Source: Gemmatimonadota bacterium (GTDB lineage: Bacteria; Gemmatimonadota; Gemmatimonadetes; Gemmatimonadales; Gemmatimonadaceae). From it: DNA of 53,478 nucleotides. The notes below the pieces were generated by a model. The model was not told the origin of the DNA. It did no database searches and saw only the letters and a list, made by a program, of their open reading frames with translations. Positions 15,888 through 24,969 of this stretch are shown in pieces; position 1 is the stretch's first letter, and each line of letters starts with the position of its first letter. Where the stretch lies: positions 136,180-189,657 of the forward strand of contig PMEM01000021.1 in NCBI GenBank assembly GCA_003155795.1. Reading direction: 5' to 3'. The translations under genes were made by a program, and so were the position numbers.

Positions 15888-16832
15888 TTACGAGAGCGAC
15901 GGAATGAAGAATGGTTGAACAATCGCCACAACCGCGCTTGCGGTCAGAGGCTCGTCAAATGCCTCGGTGGCCGCTGCAGTGACGTCAATTCCGGAAGGAA
16001 GATTCGGTAGTGCCGTGACGTTGATGCCGCCCTGCATCACGTTGTCCTCGCCAGCGTAAATCAGGCCGAGCGCAGTGACGGCACCTGCTGCTGGATTTGA
16101 AACGTTGCCAGCGCCGGCAGCGCCCGCACCACCGCCCGTGATCGTACCACTGTACTTCACAGACGTCGCGCCAGTCATGCGCCGGAGTCTGCGGATCTTC
16201 GAAGCGTGGCGCGCTTCTACAGAATGAATGCGAAGGGCCGCTTCAAGTACGGCCGGATTGCTCATGAGGTTCGGTGCCTGTCCCTTGTATGCGCGGACAC
16301 CTGTGTCTTCGGCGCCTTGTGCAACCAGCAGGAGGAAATTCACATCCAGCGTTGCCTGGGCGAAAGGTCCGGTTCCAGTTCCGCGACCGCCAGTGAAATC
16401 GAAGCTGGTTCCATCAAGGCGGAGTGAGTTCACAGCACCATTCGCTGTGAGAAACGCGACGTGCTCGACTTCGTGCTTCTGGATCTGCTGAATCGAGGGG
16501 ATTGCCGCGGCCGGAACCATTGCGCGAACCGCTGCGAACGCCGCGTTCTGTGCTGGTACTGCGCTTATGCCAAGGACGGCCTTGTAGAATTCATTTTCGA
16601 AAATTTCGAGCTTCAGTGCGAAATCGATTACGGCCTGAACGCTCGTTGGAGTGCTCTGGCCGAATGCCTCGCGGCTGAGTGCTGCAAATGCGATGGGAGC
16701 CGACATCATCGCAAGTCCGGCCGCGACGGACGATCCTACCGCGGCTCCTTTCAGAATTGCCTCTCGACGTGAGACGAGGCGTTGAGTGATATCGGGCTCT
16801 ACGTTACCCAATATCGTTTGATTGCGGTCCAT
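15888..16832 (-). CDS. Tat-exported ferritin-like domain protein (copy A)
   Basis: A 314-aa protein with a twin-arginine signal (SRREAILKGA, then a hydrophobic Ala-rich stretch to about residue 58). A four-helix ferritin-like domain of the Ferritin_2 type follows, with helices carrying metal-type ExxH motifs: HEVEH in helix 2 and VEARH in the last helix, plus Glu in FENEFYKAV. The last 100 residues form a Gly/Ala-rich tail ending in a hydrophobic segment. Members of this group are linked to desiccation or oxidative stress, but the reaction is not established. It is second in a two-gene operon, 50 bp after its paralogue, with GGAGA before ATG 16832. Confidence 0.84.
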   Translation of the reverse strand: MDRNQTILGNVEPDITQRLVSRREAILKGAAVGSSVAAGLAMMSAPIAFAALSREAFGQSTPTSVQAVIDFALKLEIFENEFYKAVLGISAVPAQNAAFAAVRAMVPAAAIPSIQQIQKHEVEHVAFLTANGAVNSLRLDGTSFDFTGGRGTGTGPFAQATLDVNFLLLVAQGAEDTGVRAYKGQAPNLMSNPAVLEAALRIHSVEARHASKIRRLRRMTGATSVKYSGTITGGGAGAAGAGNVSNPAAGAVTALGLIYAGEDNVMQGGINVTALPNLPSGIDVTAAATEAFDEPLTASAVVAIVQPFFIPSLS

Positions 16833-16882
16833 TTATCTGTATTCTCCGGTGAACAGCGTTGGATTGAAGTTGTTGTGGCGTA

Positions 16883-17707
16883 TCATGGAGTCGGTGACGG
16901 TGGGCCAGCGTCTGGCGTCGCCGTACCTGATGGTGACGCGGAGATGCTGACCATGGTCGTGAGGAGTCCCGTGCTACCAACGCGTGACAACACGCTGCTT
17001 GGCTCGAGCTTGACGTCGAGTCCTGCGGTTGCACCTGTTGAGGCAACGACGTCGTCACCCGCGAAGCGAGTTCCGGTTGCATCGCCGCCGCTCACGCCTG
17101 CTGCGTCGCGAATGTCGCGGATGGCTGCAGCGTGGCGCGCTTCCACAGACACGATCTTGCCGGCTAGTGTGAGATAGTCAGCGCTCTTCAGGTACTTTCC
17201 GGCGCCGTTGTATGCAGACACGCCGAGATCTTCGAATGTCTCCGCGTTCTTCAGGATTACTGCGCCGCTAGTAAGTGTGGAGGCGACGGCTGTCGAGTTG
17301 AAGGCAAGGCTACCGATCGCACCCGCGCCTAGCGCCGCCTTGAAGAATTCTCGATGGATGACCTCGTGATTGCGCAAGTCATTCATTACTTCCTGCTGCT
17401 CTGCGTTGAGCGAGCCGAAGGCAGCTGAGCCGACGACTGCAGTGTAGAACGCAGCCTCCAGTTGCTCGAGGGCGTACGCGTAATTCAGAATCCCGATGTC
17501 GGTACTCAAGTCGAGCGCCGCCGCGCCGCCGGATCCACCGGTGCCGGGTGCCGTGACCGGTGTGTAACTGTCGCACGCTTCAAACAGGGTGGGGGCGAGC
17601 ACGAGGGTGCCACCTACCCCCAGCAGCTTGAGGAAGCTTCGTCGACTCGACGGCTTCCAGAACTGTTCGGTAGCGCTGACCACGAAAGTCCTGCCTTTAT
17701 CAGACAT
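16883..17707 (-). CDS. Tat-exported ferritin-like domain protein (copy B)
   Basis: A 274-aa product from ATG 17707. That start is chosen because GGAGAG lies about 6 nt upstream and it gives a clean twin-arginine signal SRRSFLKLLGVGG; the frame is open 73 codons further but that part is not protein-like. The signal ends in LFEACDS, so it may also be a lipoprotein. The ferritin-like bundle has Glu in ALEQLEAAFY, ExxH in NHEVIH, and ExxH in VEARHAA. It differs from copy A in its shorter tail. Operon with copy A; divergent from the GntR-type regulator, which probably controls it (inference). Confidence 0.84.
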   Translation of the reverse strand: MSDKGRTFVVSATEQFWKPSSRRSFLKLLGVGGTLVLAPTLFEACDSYTPVTAPGTGGSGGAAALDLSTDIGILNYAYALEQLEAAFYTAVVGSAAFGSLNAEQQEVMNDLRNHEVIHREFFKAALGAGAIGSLAFNSTAVASTLTSGAVILKNAETFEDLGVSAYNGAGKYLKSADYLTLAGKIVSVEARHAAAIRDIRDAAGVSGGDATGTRFAGDDVVASTGATAGLDVKLEPSSVLSRVGSTGLLTTMVSISASPSGTATPDAGPPSPTP

Positions 17708-18149
17708 ACGTCTCTCCAACCGGCCGGTTGCTACACGCGTTCGCGCCGGACAAAAACGCGTGATCGTGGTATCTGCTCCTCCTTCCGACACATCGTCCGG
17801 ACGACTGACCGATCCGATGGAGCTGGGTAGAGGCCGAATCCTGTTCCCGATAGAAGCCATTTGGATCCTGGCGATTCCCACGACGGCATCTATTGCAGAC
17901 TCCGAGCCAAACTGCTCATGAATCATGTAACAGACTGTCTGATATTACGCCTTTGCTGCTAGAATCTGATTCAGACTTGCGAAAAATAGTTAGTTTGTTG
18001 GAGTTCATTAGACGCCGGGCGAGTCTGACCGGTCTGACGCTAACCCGTTGGAGGCAAGCGTCGCGGAGCTGTTCGACCTGGTCTTGTCCCTCGCAGACCC
18101 GTGCTCCCGCCGGAATTGGGTGCCACCTGGCTCCGGGTGCTAGCTTCCT
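17708..18149. promoter_or_regulatory. divergent control region with two palindromes
   Basis: This 442-bp stretch separates the leftward ferritin-like operon from the rightward GntR-type gene and holds no convincing gene. Two odd-centred perfect palindromes lie near its middle: CAGACTGTCTG (17931-17941) and GAATCTGATTC (17962-17972). The second overlaps a further one, TCTGATTCAGA (17967-17977). They share the half-site element TCAGAC/GTCTGA and are about 31 bp apart, three helical turns. They are candidate operators for the adjacent regulator. Confidence 0.5.
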
Positions 18150-19109
18150 TTGGATTCAGATAGCTCACCCGTCCGGGGACCCGGTTTGCCAGATAGCGTC
18201 GAGGAGTTAGTAGAAGTCCTTCGCAGTCGAGTCCTTCGAGGCCTCGAATCTGGAACGCTGGGCGGTGGAGACCGCCTCCCGAGCGGTCGTGAGCTGGCTG
18301 CGGAATTCGGAGTGGACCACCGGGTAGTTCTCGCTGCGTACCGCGTTCTTGCCGACGAACGGTTGATCGATATGCGGCAGCGTGGCGGCGTGTACGTCGC
18401 CGAGCGACACGGGAGCAATGGCGTTCCACCGATCCCGGAATCGTGGGTTGCAGATGTGCTGTTGGAAGGGCTCGCGAGAGAGATACCCGCGCCCGACCTG
18501 CACGAATGGTTGAGGCGCTGTACCGAGACGCTTCGACTACGAGCAGTTGTTGTTGCGTCCACGTCCGATCAGTGCCATGGTCTCTGTCGCGAGCTCACAG
18601 ATGACTTCGGTCTCGAAGCCGAGGGTTTGCTGGCGTCGGAGATTGTTGGGGATCGGATGCCGCTTCCTCTCAAGCGTGCGGACCTCATTGTAACCACAGA
18701 GGCGCACGAAAAGCGTATGCTTGCTGTGGGCGCGGAGCTGAAGAAGCCGGTACAGCTTATTGAGGTTCGTCCGGATCTCATTGTCGGCGAATGGTCGCTG
18801 CTGCTTCGGAAGCCGGTCTATGTAGTAGTAGCTTCGGAAGAGTTCGGCGCGATGATCAGGTCATTTTTTGCCGATGTGAAGGGAGTCGAGAATATCAACA
18901 TCGTAGTGCTTGGACGACACGATGTATCGTCGATTCCGATGGATGCGCCGACATACATAACGCAGAGCGTGCGCGCGAGTCTGGCTGGTGTACGAATCCC
19001 TGGACGGATTTTACCGGCGATGCGTACGATCTCGACGCAGTCGGCGCGTCAGATTTTCCGCTTCATCGTAAGCTCGAATGTCGAGGCGATGACGAGGATC
19101 GCTCGGTAA
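18150..19109 (+). CDS. GntR-type transcriptional regulator with unfamiliar C-terminal domain
   Basis: A 319-aa protein. Residues about 15-90 form a GntR winged helix: LESGTLGGGDRLPSGRELA, then FGVDHRVVLAAYRVLADERLI and the wing RQRGGVYVAE. The C-terminal 220 residues are neither FCD, UTRA nor aminotransferase type by eye. They contain alternating strands and helices (LRAVVVASTSD, ADLIVTTEAH, KPVYVVVASEE, NINIVVLGRHD), suggesting a Rossmann-like or periplasmic-binding-like ligand domain. The start is uncertain: no ATG is available and TTG 18150 has no clear ribosome site. Its divergence from the ferritin-like pair suggests local control. Confidence 0.78.
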   Translation: MDSDSSPVRGPGLPDSVEELVEVLRSRVLRGLESGTLGGGDRLPSGRELAAEFGVDHRVVLAAYRVLADERLIDMRQRGGVYVAERHGSNGVPPIPESWVADVLLEGLAREIPAPDLHEWLRRCTETLRLRAVVVASTSDQCHGLCRELTDDFGLEAEGLLASEIVGDRMPLPLKRADLIVTTEAHEKRMLAVGAELKKPVQLIEVRPDLIVGEWSLLLRKPVYVVVASEEFGAMIRSFFADVKGVENINIVVLGRHDVSSIPMDAPTYITQSVRASLAGVRIPGRILPAMRTISTQSARQIFRFIVSSNVEAMTRIAR

Positions 19110-19134
19110 GCTGAGCGTGAAGTGAATTGATCAG

Positions 19135-19665
19135 CTAGTCATGCGGCGCTGTGCCGGACGGCCGGGAGGCGAGCCAGGACGAGATGCAGCGCGAGGTGAT
19201 TTCAAGAACCGCCAGCTCAGTCTCCGGGAGGATCCTTGGCCGGACGTCGTAGTGGCAGAGGGTTCCGAAAACCCGGCCGTCGGAACTTCGGACAGGGACA
19301 CCAGCGTATGAAACGACAGCGTCGCGGGCAGGGTGTGCGGCCAGCCGTCGATCGGTCGGCGCGTCCTCGGCGACGAATGGAGCTCGTGTAGCGGCGACGA
19401 TGCTACAGTACGTGCTGTCGAGTGGAACCGCCTCGCCGCCGAGTGAGAGGGTGGGATTCTCGCGATCGAAGAGGTAGAGATTGCGGAGAGTGGGCGGATC
19501 GACGCGGTAGACCCCGGTGAACCTGAAGCGGGTGCGGGAGTTCAGCATCGCGAGGGCTTCGTCCATCCCCGATGAGTCCAGCGTGGTGCGGAACGCGGTC
19601 TCGATATCTGCGAGCGTGTCGGCTGACGTGTTGATCTCTGGCAAGGTGGCGTCGGTCGAGGTCAT
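19135..19665 (-). CDS. GAF-domain protein
   Basis: A 176-aa stand-alone GAF sensor domain. After a short N terminus, residues about 25-165 carry the family pattern: RFTGVYRVDPPTLRNLYLFDR, YCSIVAATRAPFVAEDA, and SYAGVPVRSSDGRVFGTLCHYD. There is no kinase, cyclase or HTH output domain. Ligands of such domains include small molecules and cofactors; none can be assigned here. It converges on the GntR-type gene with a 25-bp gap. Confidence 0.85.
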   Translation of the reverse strand: MTSTDATLPEINTSADTLADIETAFRTTLDSSGMDEALAMLNSRTRFRFTGVYRVDPPTLRNLYLFDRENPTLSLGGEAVPLDSTYCSIVAATRAPFVAEDAPTDRRLAAHPARDAVVSYAGVPVRSSDGRVFGTLCHYDVRPRILPETELAVLEITSRCISSWLASRPSGTAPHD

Positions 19666-20127
19666 TGAGCGTGGGTCATGGGTACGTACCTAGCAATGGG
19701 TGCGCCAGAAATCGAGCGGTGCAGCGATTGCGAGTAGAGTGTTGGCCGTGGTTGGTCTCGGGTCCACGGAAAGACGGGGTGGGAAGCGAGCAACCTGGGT
19801 GTGTCGGCTGTATGGGTTCATGATCTCCGTGAGTCGGGGCGGCTGAGCCGGAGGTCAGAGAAACCCGCTGGGCATCATATGTTTGCTCTTGCGGTTTTGT
19901 GCCCGGATATTATATCCGTACTTAACGGATATTGTATCCAAAATTAATATTGCCAGCCCGATTGACTGGGGCGGTGGTGGTTCTGACACCTGGAGAAGCC
20001 CGTACCGGGCTATGGCAATACCGGCAGCAGTTTGGGCCGACGGCACGTGGTGCAGTCAGCTCAGTGGTAGTTGTAGGCTATGCAAGTCCACGATGTGTAC
20101 GTCTGTCTGCCCCCATCTGGAGGTCCC
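19666..20127. other. non-coding stretch upstream of susC
   Basis: No supported gene in these 462 bp. The left half is unremarkable upstream sequence of the GAF gene. The right half contains an A/T-rich patch around 19900-19955 with two palindromes (listed separately), then about 180 bp of leader before susC that ends in a good ribosome site. Confidence 0.6.
19904..19940 (+). promoter_or_regulatory. two palindromic operator candidates upstream of susC
   Basis: CGGATATTATATCCG (19904-19918) is a perfect 15-bp odd-centred palindrome. CGGATATTGTATCC (19926-19939) is a near copy with the same GGATA...TATCC arms (19927-19939). Their centres are 22 bp apart, two helical turns, placing both on the same DNA face. 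They lie in the only strongly A/T-rich patch of the region, where a promoter would be expected. A dimeric regulator of the susCD operon probably binds here. Confidence 0.55.
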
Positions 20128-23100
20128 ATGAAGCGATTGCTAGTTGCTGTTGCTACGCTCGCCGGATCGATGTTCGCACTCCCCGCGCTCTCTCAGGCGC
20201 AATCAGCCACCATATCAGGTCGAGTCACGGCTGAAACAGGCGAGGCGATTCCCGCGGTTACCGTATCGGTCCCCACACTCAGCGTGGGAGGGATCACCGA
20301 CGAGACGGGTCGTTATTCGTTCGTCATTCCCGCTGCCCGACTTACCGGTGGCCAGATTACGGTCGTCGTCCGACGAATCGGATACGGCTCGAAGAGTCTT
20401 GCTGTCACCCCTCATGTCGGTGCTACTACCAGCGCCGACTTTGTGCTATCCGCGCTGATCAACCGACTCGAGGGCGTAGTTACTACCGCGCTCGGCGTGC
20501 AGCGCGAGAAAAGCCAACTCGGTACGGCGCAGCAGGAAATTTCTGCGAAGGATCTGAACAACGCGCCGGCCCAGAACTTTGTGGATCAGCTTGCCGGCAA
20601 GGTCTCCGGCATGAGCGTGACGAGTTCTGGAACACCGGGTGCATCGACGAAGATCACGATTCGTGGATCGAACTCGATCAACGGTGATAACAATCCGTTG
20701 TTCGTTGTTGACGGAGTGCCAGTGTCGAGCGACGATCGCGGCGGTTCGTTCAACGTCGGGTCTCTGTCGAACTCCGCGTCAGCCGGCCTCGATCTTGGTA
20801 GCGTGATCAACGACATCAACCCGGAAGACATCGCATCCGTATCGGTGCTCAAGGGACCGAATGCCGCAGCGCTCTATGGATCGCGCGCAGCGAACGGCGT
20901 CATCGTGATCACTACGAAGCACGGCGCGAACAGTGACTCAAAACTCCGCACATCGCTGACATCGACATACACATGGGACAGTCCATCAATCTACATGGAC
21001 TGGCAGAACCTTTACGGACAGGGCTCCGGCGGAAACTTCGCATACGTCAATGGCGCCGGCGGCGGCATCAACGACGGTTACGATCAGAGCTACGGTCCAC
21101 GCATGAACGGTCAGCTCATTCCGCAGTTCGATAGCCCGGTAGTGAATGGAGTACGTCAGGCGACGCCTTTCATTCCTCATCCGAACAACGCCGACAGCTT
21201 CTTTCAGACGGGACACAATATTGCCAACACATTCGCTGTCTCAGGTGGAACGGACGCCGCGAACGGTCGGCTATCCATCGGCAACAGCAACGTCCAGGGT
21301 GTCATACCCAACAATACATTCCGGACGCTGACGACCGCGCTGGCTGGGAATTTCAGGATTGGAAGCAAGCTCAGCACGTCCGGATCATTCCAGTACGTGC
21401 AGGCGACTGCTCACAACAGGCCAGGTCAGGGCTACAACACTGGCATCCTGGAGCAGTTCATCTGGTTCGGTCGCCAGGTTGACATGAGTGAACTCAAGGC
21501 TAAGCAGTACGATGCAAACGGCAATCTGTACAACTGGAACACCAACTTTCACAACAATCCATACTGGTTGCAGTACGACAATCCGGAGTACGATATACGC
21601 AACCGATTGATCGGTAGTGCCAGTGGCACGTACACGATCAACAACTGGCTCTCGGCGACGCTGCGAGGCGGTCAGGATTACTACAACTGGGACATCAATC
21701 GCGACTTTGCGGCTGGGAACATCCAGTACTCGGACCCGAACTTCGCGGGTGCGTTCTCCGCCGCGAATCAGACCAATACAGAAAGCAACGTCGACCTGCT
21801 TTTGAACGCCAACAAGTCTTTTACTGACCGCTTGACGTTCAACGGACTGCTGGGCGGTACGCTCCGCCGGAACACCTTTGGCAGCTCCAATATTGCGACC
21901 AGTGGAATCTCGGTGCCGGGGATCTACAACGTATCCAACGCCGGCATCACTCCTACGTTGCAGCAGTTCGCGTCCGACCGCCGTGTAAACAGCGTTTACG
22001 AATCTGGCGCATTGACGTGGAACAACTGGTGGACAGTCGAAGCGACAGGGCGTACCGACTGGTCTTCGACGCTACCAATCGGCTCCAACTCGTACTTCTA
22101 TCCTGGCGTCAATACGTCGATGGTTCTTACGAACGCAATGCCGTCGCTCAAATCGAAAGTGCTCTCGTATGCGAAGCTCCGCGGCGCTATTGCGAGAGTA
22201 GGTAGCGATGCGTCACCATACCAGCTCCAGACTGTATTCCAGGGGTCGTCCACGAAGTTCGGTTCGTTGCCGCAGTTCTCATTGTCTGACAACCTGGCGA
22301 ACGCGAATCTCAAGCCCGAGCAGACGACCAGCTCCGAGGTCGGCGCGGAACTCGCATTCTTCGATAGTCGCGTTACACTGGATGCGAGCTACTATGACAA
22401 GGAAACCAAGAACCAGATTCTCAATCTTGTGATTCCACCGACCTCAGGCTACTCCACACAGGCGATCAACGCTGGCCAGATTTCGAACAAGGGATTTGAA
22501 GCTACGATCGGTGCCAACGTCCTGAAGTCAGAAAAGGGAATTAATTGGACGAGCACTTTCAACTACGCGAAGAACAAGAGCCGAGTCGTATCGCTCACGC
22601 CCGGTCTCTCGACGGTCGTCCTCGGAACTCAGCGTAGCGCATCTGTGACCGCGACTGTGGGTCAACCGTATGGTGAGCTGACTGGATATACATTCCTGCG
22701 TGATTCGAACGGAAACCTGCTCACTCAGAATGGCATGCCGATTCGTGGACCGCTGGCAGTGCTTGGAAACGTCAACCCCGATTGGGTTGGTGGCTGGAAC
22801 AACGAATTCAAGCTGGGTCGCGTAACGGCGAGCTTCCTTCTCAGCTTCCATGAGGGCGGCAAGTTCTTCAGCAACACGAACATGATGTGCGATCAGAGCG
22901 GAATGTGCGCGAATACGCTCAAAGGTCGTGAAGTGGACTGGAACAACCCCGGTATCGTTGTGAAGGGAATCGACCAGACCACGAAGCAGGCAAATACGAT
23001 CAACGTGACGTCAGAGCAGTACTTCCAGTCGCTCTGGTTGATCAATCAGGCGTACACGTACGATGACAGCTACGTCAAGCTCCGCGAACTGCGGATCGGC

Positions 23101-23304
23101 TATGACCTGCCGTCGCGTTTTGCGCAGCGCTTCAACTCGCACTCGATGAACCTCTCCCTGGTCGGCCGGAATCTCTGGACCCACACGAACGTCCCGAATA
23201 TCGACCCGGAGTTCACGTACAACACTGGAAATGCCCAGGGATTGGAATTTGCACCTATGCCAACGACTCGAAGCATCGGACTCACCCTGCAGGTCACTCC
23301 ATAA
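20128..23304 (+). CDS. SusC/RagA-type TonB-linked outer-membrane transporter
   Basis: A 1058-aa outer-membrane barrel that imports oligomers (glycans or peptides) with TonB energy. Signal peptide 1-25; carboxypeptidase-regulatory-like domain about 27-105 (ISGRVTAETGEAIPAV, ITDETGRYSF). The TonB-box region is LEGVVTTALGVQREKS. The plug has LAGKVSGMSVTSSG, ITIRGSNSI, PLFVVDGVP and LKGPNAAALYGSRAANGV. About 750 residues of strand-rich barrel follow. ATG 20128 is chosen for the ribosome site TGGAGG 6 nt upstream and the clean signal. It is followed 28 bp later by its SusD partner. The substrate is not evident. Confidence 0.95.
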   Translation: MKRLLVAVATLAGSMFALPALSQAQSATISGRVTAETGEAIPAVTVSVPTLSVGGITDETGRYSFVIPAARLTGGQITVVVRRIGYGSKSLAVTPHVGATTSADFVLSALINRLEGVVTTALGVQREKSQLGTAQQEISAKDLNNAPAQNFVDQLAGKVSGMSVTSSGTPGASTKITIRGSNSINGDNNPLFVVDGVPVSSDDRGGSFNVGSLSNSASAGLDLGSVINDINPEDIASVSVLKGPNAAALYGSRAANGVIVITTKHGANSDSKLRTSLTSTYTWDSPSIYMDWQNLYGQGSGGNFAYVNGAGGGINDGYDQSYGPRMNGQLIPQFDSPVVNGVRQATPFIPHPNNADSFFQTGHNIANTFAVSGGTDAANGRLSIGNSNVQGVIPNNTFRTLTTALAGNFRIGSKLSTSGSFQYVQATAHNRPGQGYNTGILEQFIWFGRQVDMSELKAKQYDANGNLYNWNTNFHNNPYWLQYDNPEYDIRNRLIGSASGTYTINNWLSATLRGGQDYYNWDINRDFAAGNIQYSDPNFAGAFSAANQTNTESNVDLLLNANKSFTDRLTFNGLLGGTLRRNTFGSSNIATSGISVPGIYNVSNAGITPTLQQFASDRRVNSVYESGALTWNNWWTVEATGRTDWSSTLPIGSNSYFYPGVNTSMVLTNAMPSLKSKVLSYAKLRGAIARVGSDASPYQLQTVFQGSSTKFGSLPQFSLSDNLANANLKPEQTTSSEVGAELAFFDSRVTLDASYYDKETKNQILNLVIPPTSGYSTQAINAGQISNKGFEATIGANVLKSEKGINWTSTFNYAKNKSRVVSLTPGLSTVVLGTQRSASVTATVGQPYGELTGYTFLRDSNGNLLTQNGMPIRGPLAVLGNVNPDWVGGWNNEFKLGRVTASFLLSFHEGGKFFSNTNMMCDQSGMCANTLKGREVDWNNPGIVVKGIDQTTKQANTINVTSEQYFQSLWLINQAYTYDDSYVKLRELRIGYDLPSRFAQRFNSHSMNLSLVGRNLWTHTNVPNIDPEFTYNTGNAQGLEFAPMPTTRSIGLTLQVTP

Positions 23305-23332
23305 ACCCCAACCGCATACCGAGGAGAGATCA

Positions 23333-24859
23333 ATGACAAAGACTTGGCTTCGCGGCCTTACGGGGCTCGCGCTGATGGCAGGCGCAGTGGCGTGCAACAC
23401 TGACAACATTACGACTGCAAACCGAAATCCGAACAATCCGACCAGCGCACCAGCCGGCGCACTGTTCACGAACGCTACTGCATCTGCAGTCAGGCGCTGG
23501 GTCGGCTTCGGTGGAGCTGCAATCATTGCGCAGCAGCTCGCTAACACGACTTACCCGACGGCTGACTCCTACATCAGCCTGCAGGCAGACGGAACATCCG
23601 GAACGTTCAACGCTCCGTATACCGGGGATCTGCAGGATCTTCGGCAGGTTATCTCGAAGGGCAGGGCGTCCGGCGATGCTGGTGTGTACGGACCGGCGAT
23701 GGTACTGCAGACGTGGGATTTCAGTTACCTCACCGACCAGTGGGGCGACGTTCCGTACTCGCAGGCGCTCAAGGCAGATTCCAGTGTTGCGACTCCGCAG
23801 TACGACGCGCAGAAGGACATTTATGCTGGATTCTTCGTCACACTCAAGGCTGCCGCGGATGCAATGGCTGCGCAGGCTCCAGGCGCTCCGGGTCTTGGCG
23901 GATCCGACCCGATCTACAGTGGTAGCCTCGATAAATGGCGTCGTTTCGACAACTCGCTGCGTGCACGTTACGCGTTGCGCTTGATCAACGTCGATCCGAC
24001 GACTGCGAATGCACAACTGCAGGCTGCATTCAGCGATGCAGGCGGCGTGTTTCAGTCCAATGCGGACAACGCGAAGCTCGTATGGCCGGGTGACGGCGTC
24101 AATGACAATCCGTTCTCTGTTACTTTGAAGACGCGTGACGATGCGCGCCTTGCGCGGACCATGACGTCGCTGATGACCAACGACCCTCGCCTCAAGGTTT
24201 ATGGTCAGCCTGTCGTCGATTCCTCCGTGTATTCCGGAGGATACGGTGGAATGCCGTCGGCGCTCAATCAGGATTCGGCCAACGTCTGGTACCGCAAGGC
24301 GTCGCGACCGGGCGCGATATTCTATCCGGGCGTGACATCGTACGGTACGTTCGGCACGGCGGCAGGCGCCAAGACGCCATCATACCTCATGACGTATGCG
24401 GAGTTGCTCTTCATCAAGGCTGAGGCAGCAGAGCGTGGCCTCGGCGGCTTGTCGGCTGGAGAAGCAGCGGCGGACTACAACAACGCCATCCGCGCGTCGA
24501 TGGATCAGTGGGGAGTTACCGACGCAGCCGCGATCAGTGCATTCCTTGCGAGTCCTGCGGTTGCGTACAAGGGCGGAACTGATGGTCTCAAGCAGATAGC
24601 AACGCAGAAATGGATTGCGCTCTTCTCTGATGACGCACAGGCGTGGGCGGAGTGGCGCCGTACATGTCAGCCGAGTAATGTGATTCCTGGTCCCGCCACA
24701 ATCGTTCCGTACATTCCGCGACGGTACTACTACTCCACAACCGAAGCATCAGTGAATGCCGCCAACCTGAACGCCGCGATTGCGCGTCAGGGACCAGACA
24801 ATTTCGGTACCCGGATATACTGGGATACCAAGCCGACGGCCGCACCGACGTGCCAGTAG
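23333..24859 (+). CDS. SusD/RagB-type substrate-binding lipoprotein
   Basis: A 508-aa surface lipoprotein that caps the SusC barrel and captures substrate. Lipobox GAVAC with acylated Cys near residue 21. The SusD-like helical fold shows DFSYLTDQWGDVPYSQALKAD, YDAQKDIYAGFF, WRRFDNSLRARYALRL, and the C-terminal YLMTYAELLFIKAEAAERG and ALFSDDAQAWAEWRRT patterns. These match the SusD-like_2 branch found with peptide- or glycan-uptake systems. Strong ribosome site GAGGAGAG. Operon with susC; ends at a strong bidirectional terminator. Confidence 0.94.
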   Translation: MTKTWLRGLTGLALMAGAVACNTDNITTANRNPNNPTSAPAGALFTNATASAVRRWVGFGGAAIIAQQLANTTYPTADSYISLQADGTSGTFNAPYTGDLQDLRQVISKGRASGDAGVYGPAMVLQTWDFSYLTDQWGDVPYSQALKADSSVATPQYDAQKDIYAGFFVTLKAAADAMAAQAPGAPGLGGSDPIYSGSLDKWRRFDNSLRARYALRLINVDPTTANAQLQAAFSDAGGVFQSNADNAKLVWPGDGVNDNPFSVTLKTRDDARLARTMTSLMTNDPRLKVYGQPVVDSSVYSGGYGGMPSALNQDSANVWYRKASRPGAIFYPGVTSYGTFGTAAGAKTPSYLMTYAELLFIKAEAAERGLGGLSAGEAAADYNNAIRASMDQWGVTDAAAISAFLASPAVAYKGGTDGLKQIATQKWIALFSDDAQAWAEWRRTCQPSNVIPGPATIVPYIPRRYYYSTTEASVNAANLNAAIARQGPDNFGTRIYWDTKPTAAPTCQ

Positions 24860-24882
24860 CCGGTACCTGAAGGAACAGGCAA

Positions 24883-24924
24883 AAGAATAACGCCGGCAGC
24901 TCATCGAGCTGCCGGCGTATTCTT
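24883..24924. terminator. bidirectional terminator between susD and the second VPS10 gene
   Basis: CGCCGGCAGCT (24891-24901) and AGCTGCCGGCG (24907-24917) form a perfect 11-bp stem with loop CATCG. AAGAATA (24883-24889) and TATTCTT (24918-24924) extend it, giving U-containing tails in both directions. It sits between convergent genes. Confidence 0.88.
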
Positions 24925-24969
24925 TATGCGTATGCCTGGCGTCGGTGCAGGCATTCGCGCGTCAGTGCA

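Noticed and set aside
17708-17926. 73-codon N-terminal extension of ferritin-like copy B
   Set aside because: The ribosome site GGAGAG and the Tat signal fit ATG 17707; the extension is not signal-like.
20051-20085. D-arm-like AGCTCAGTGGTAG resembling a tRNA gene
   Set aside because: No matching anticodon or T arm follows and the acceptor ends do not pair; the likeness is local.
19883-20131. Small open frames in the region before susC
   Set aside because: They run through the palindromes and the ribosome site, and their sequence is not protein-like.
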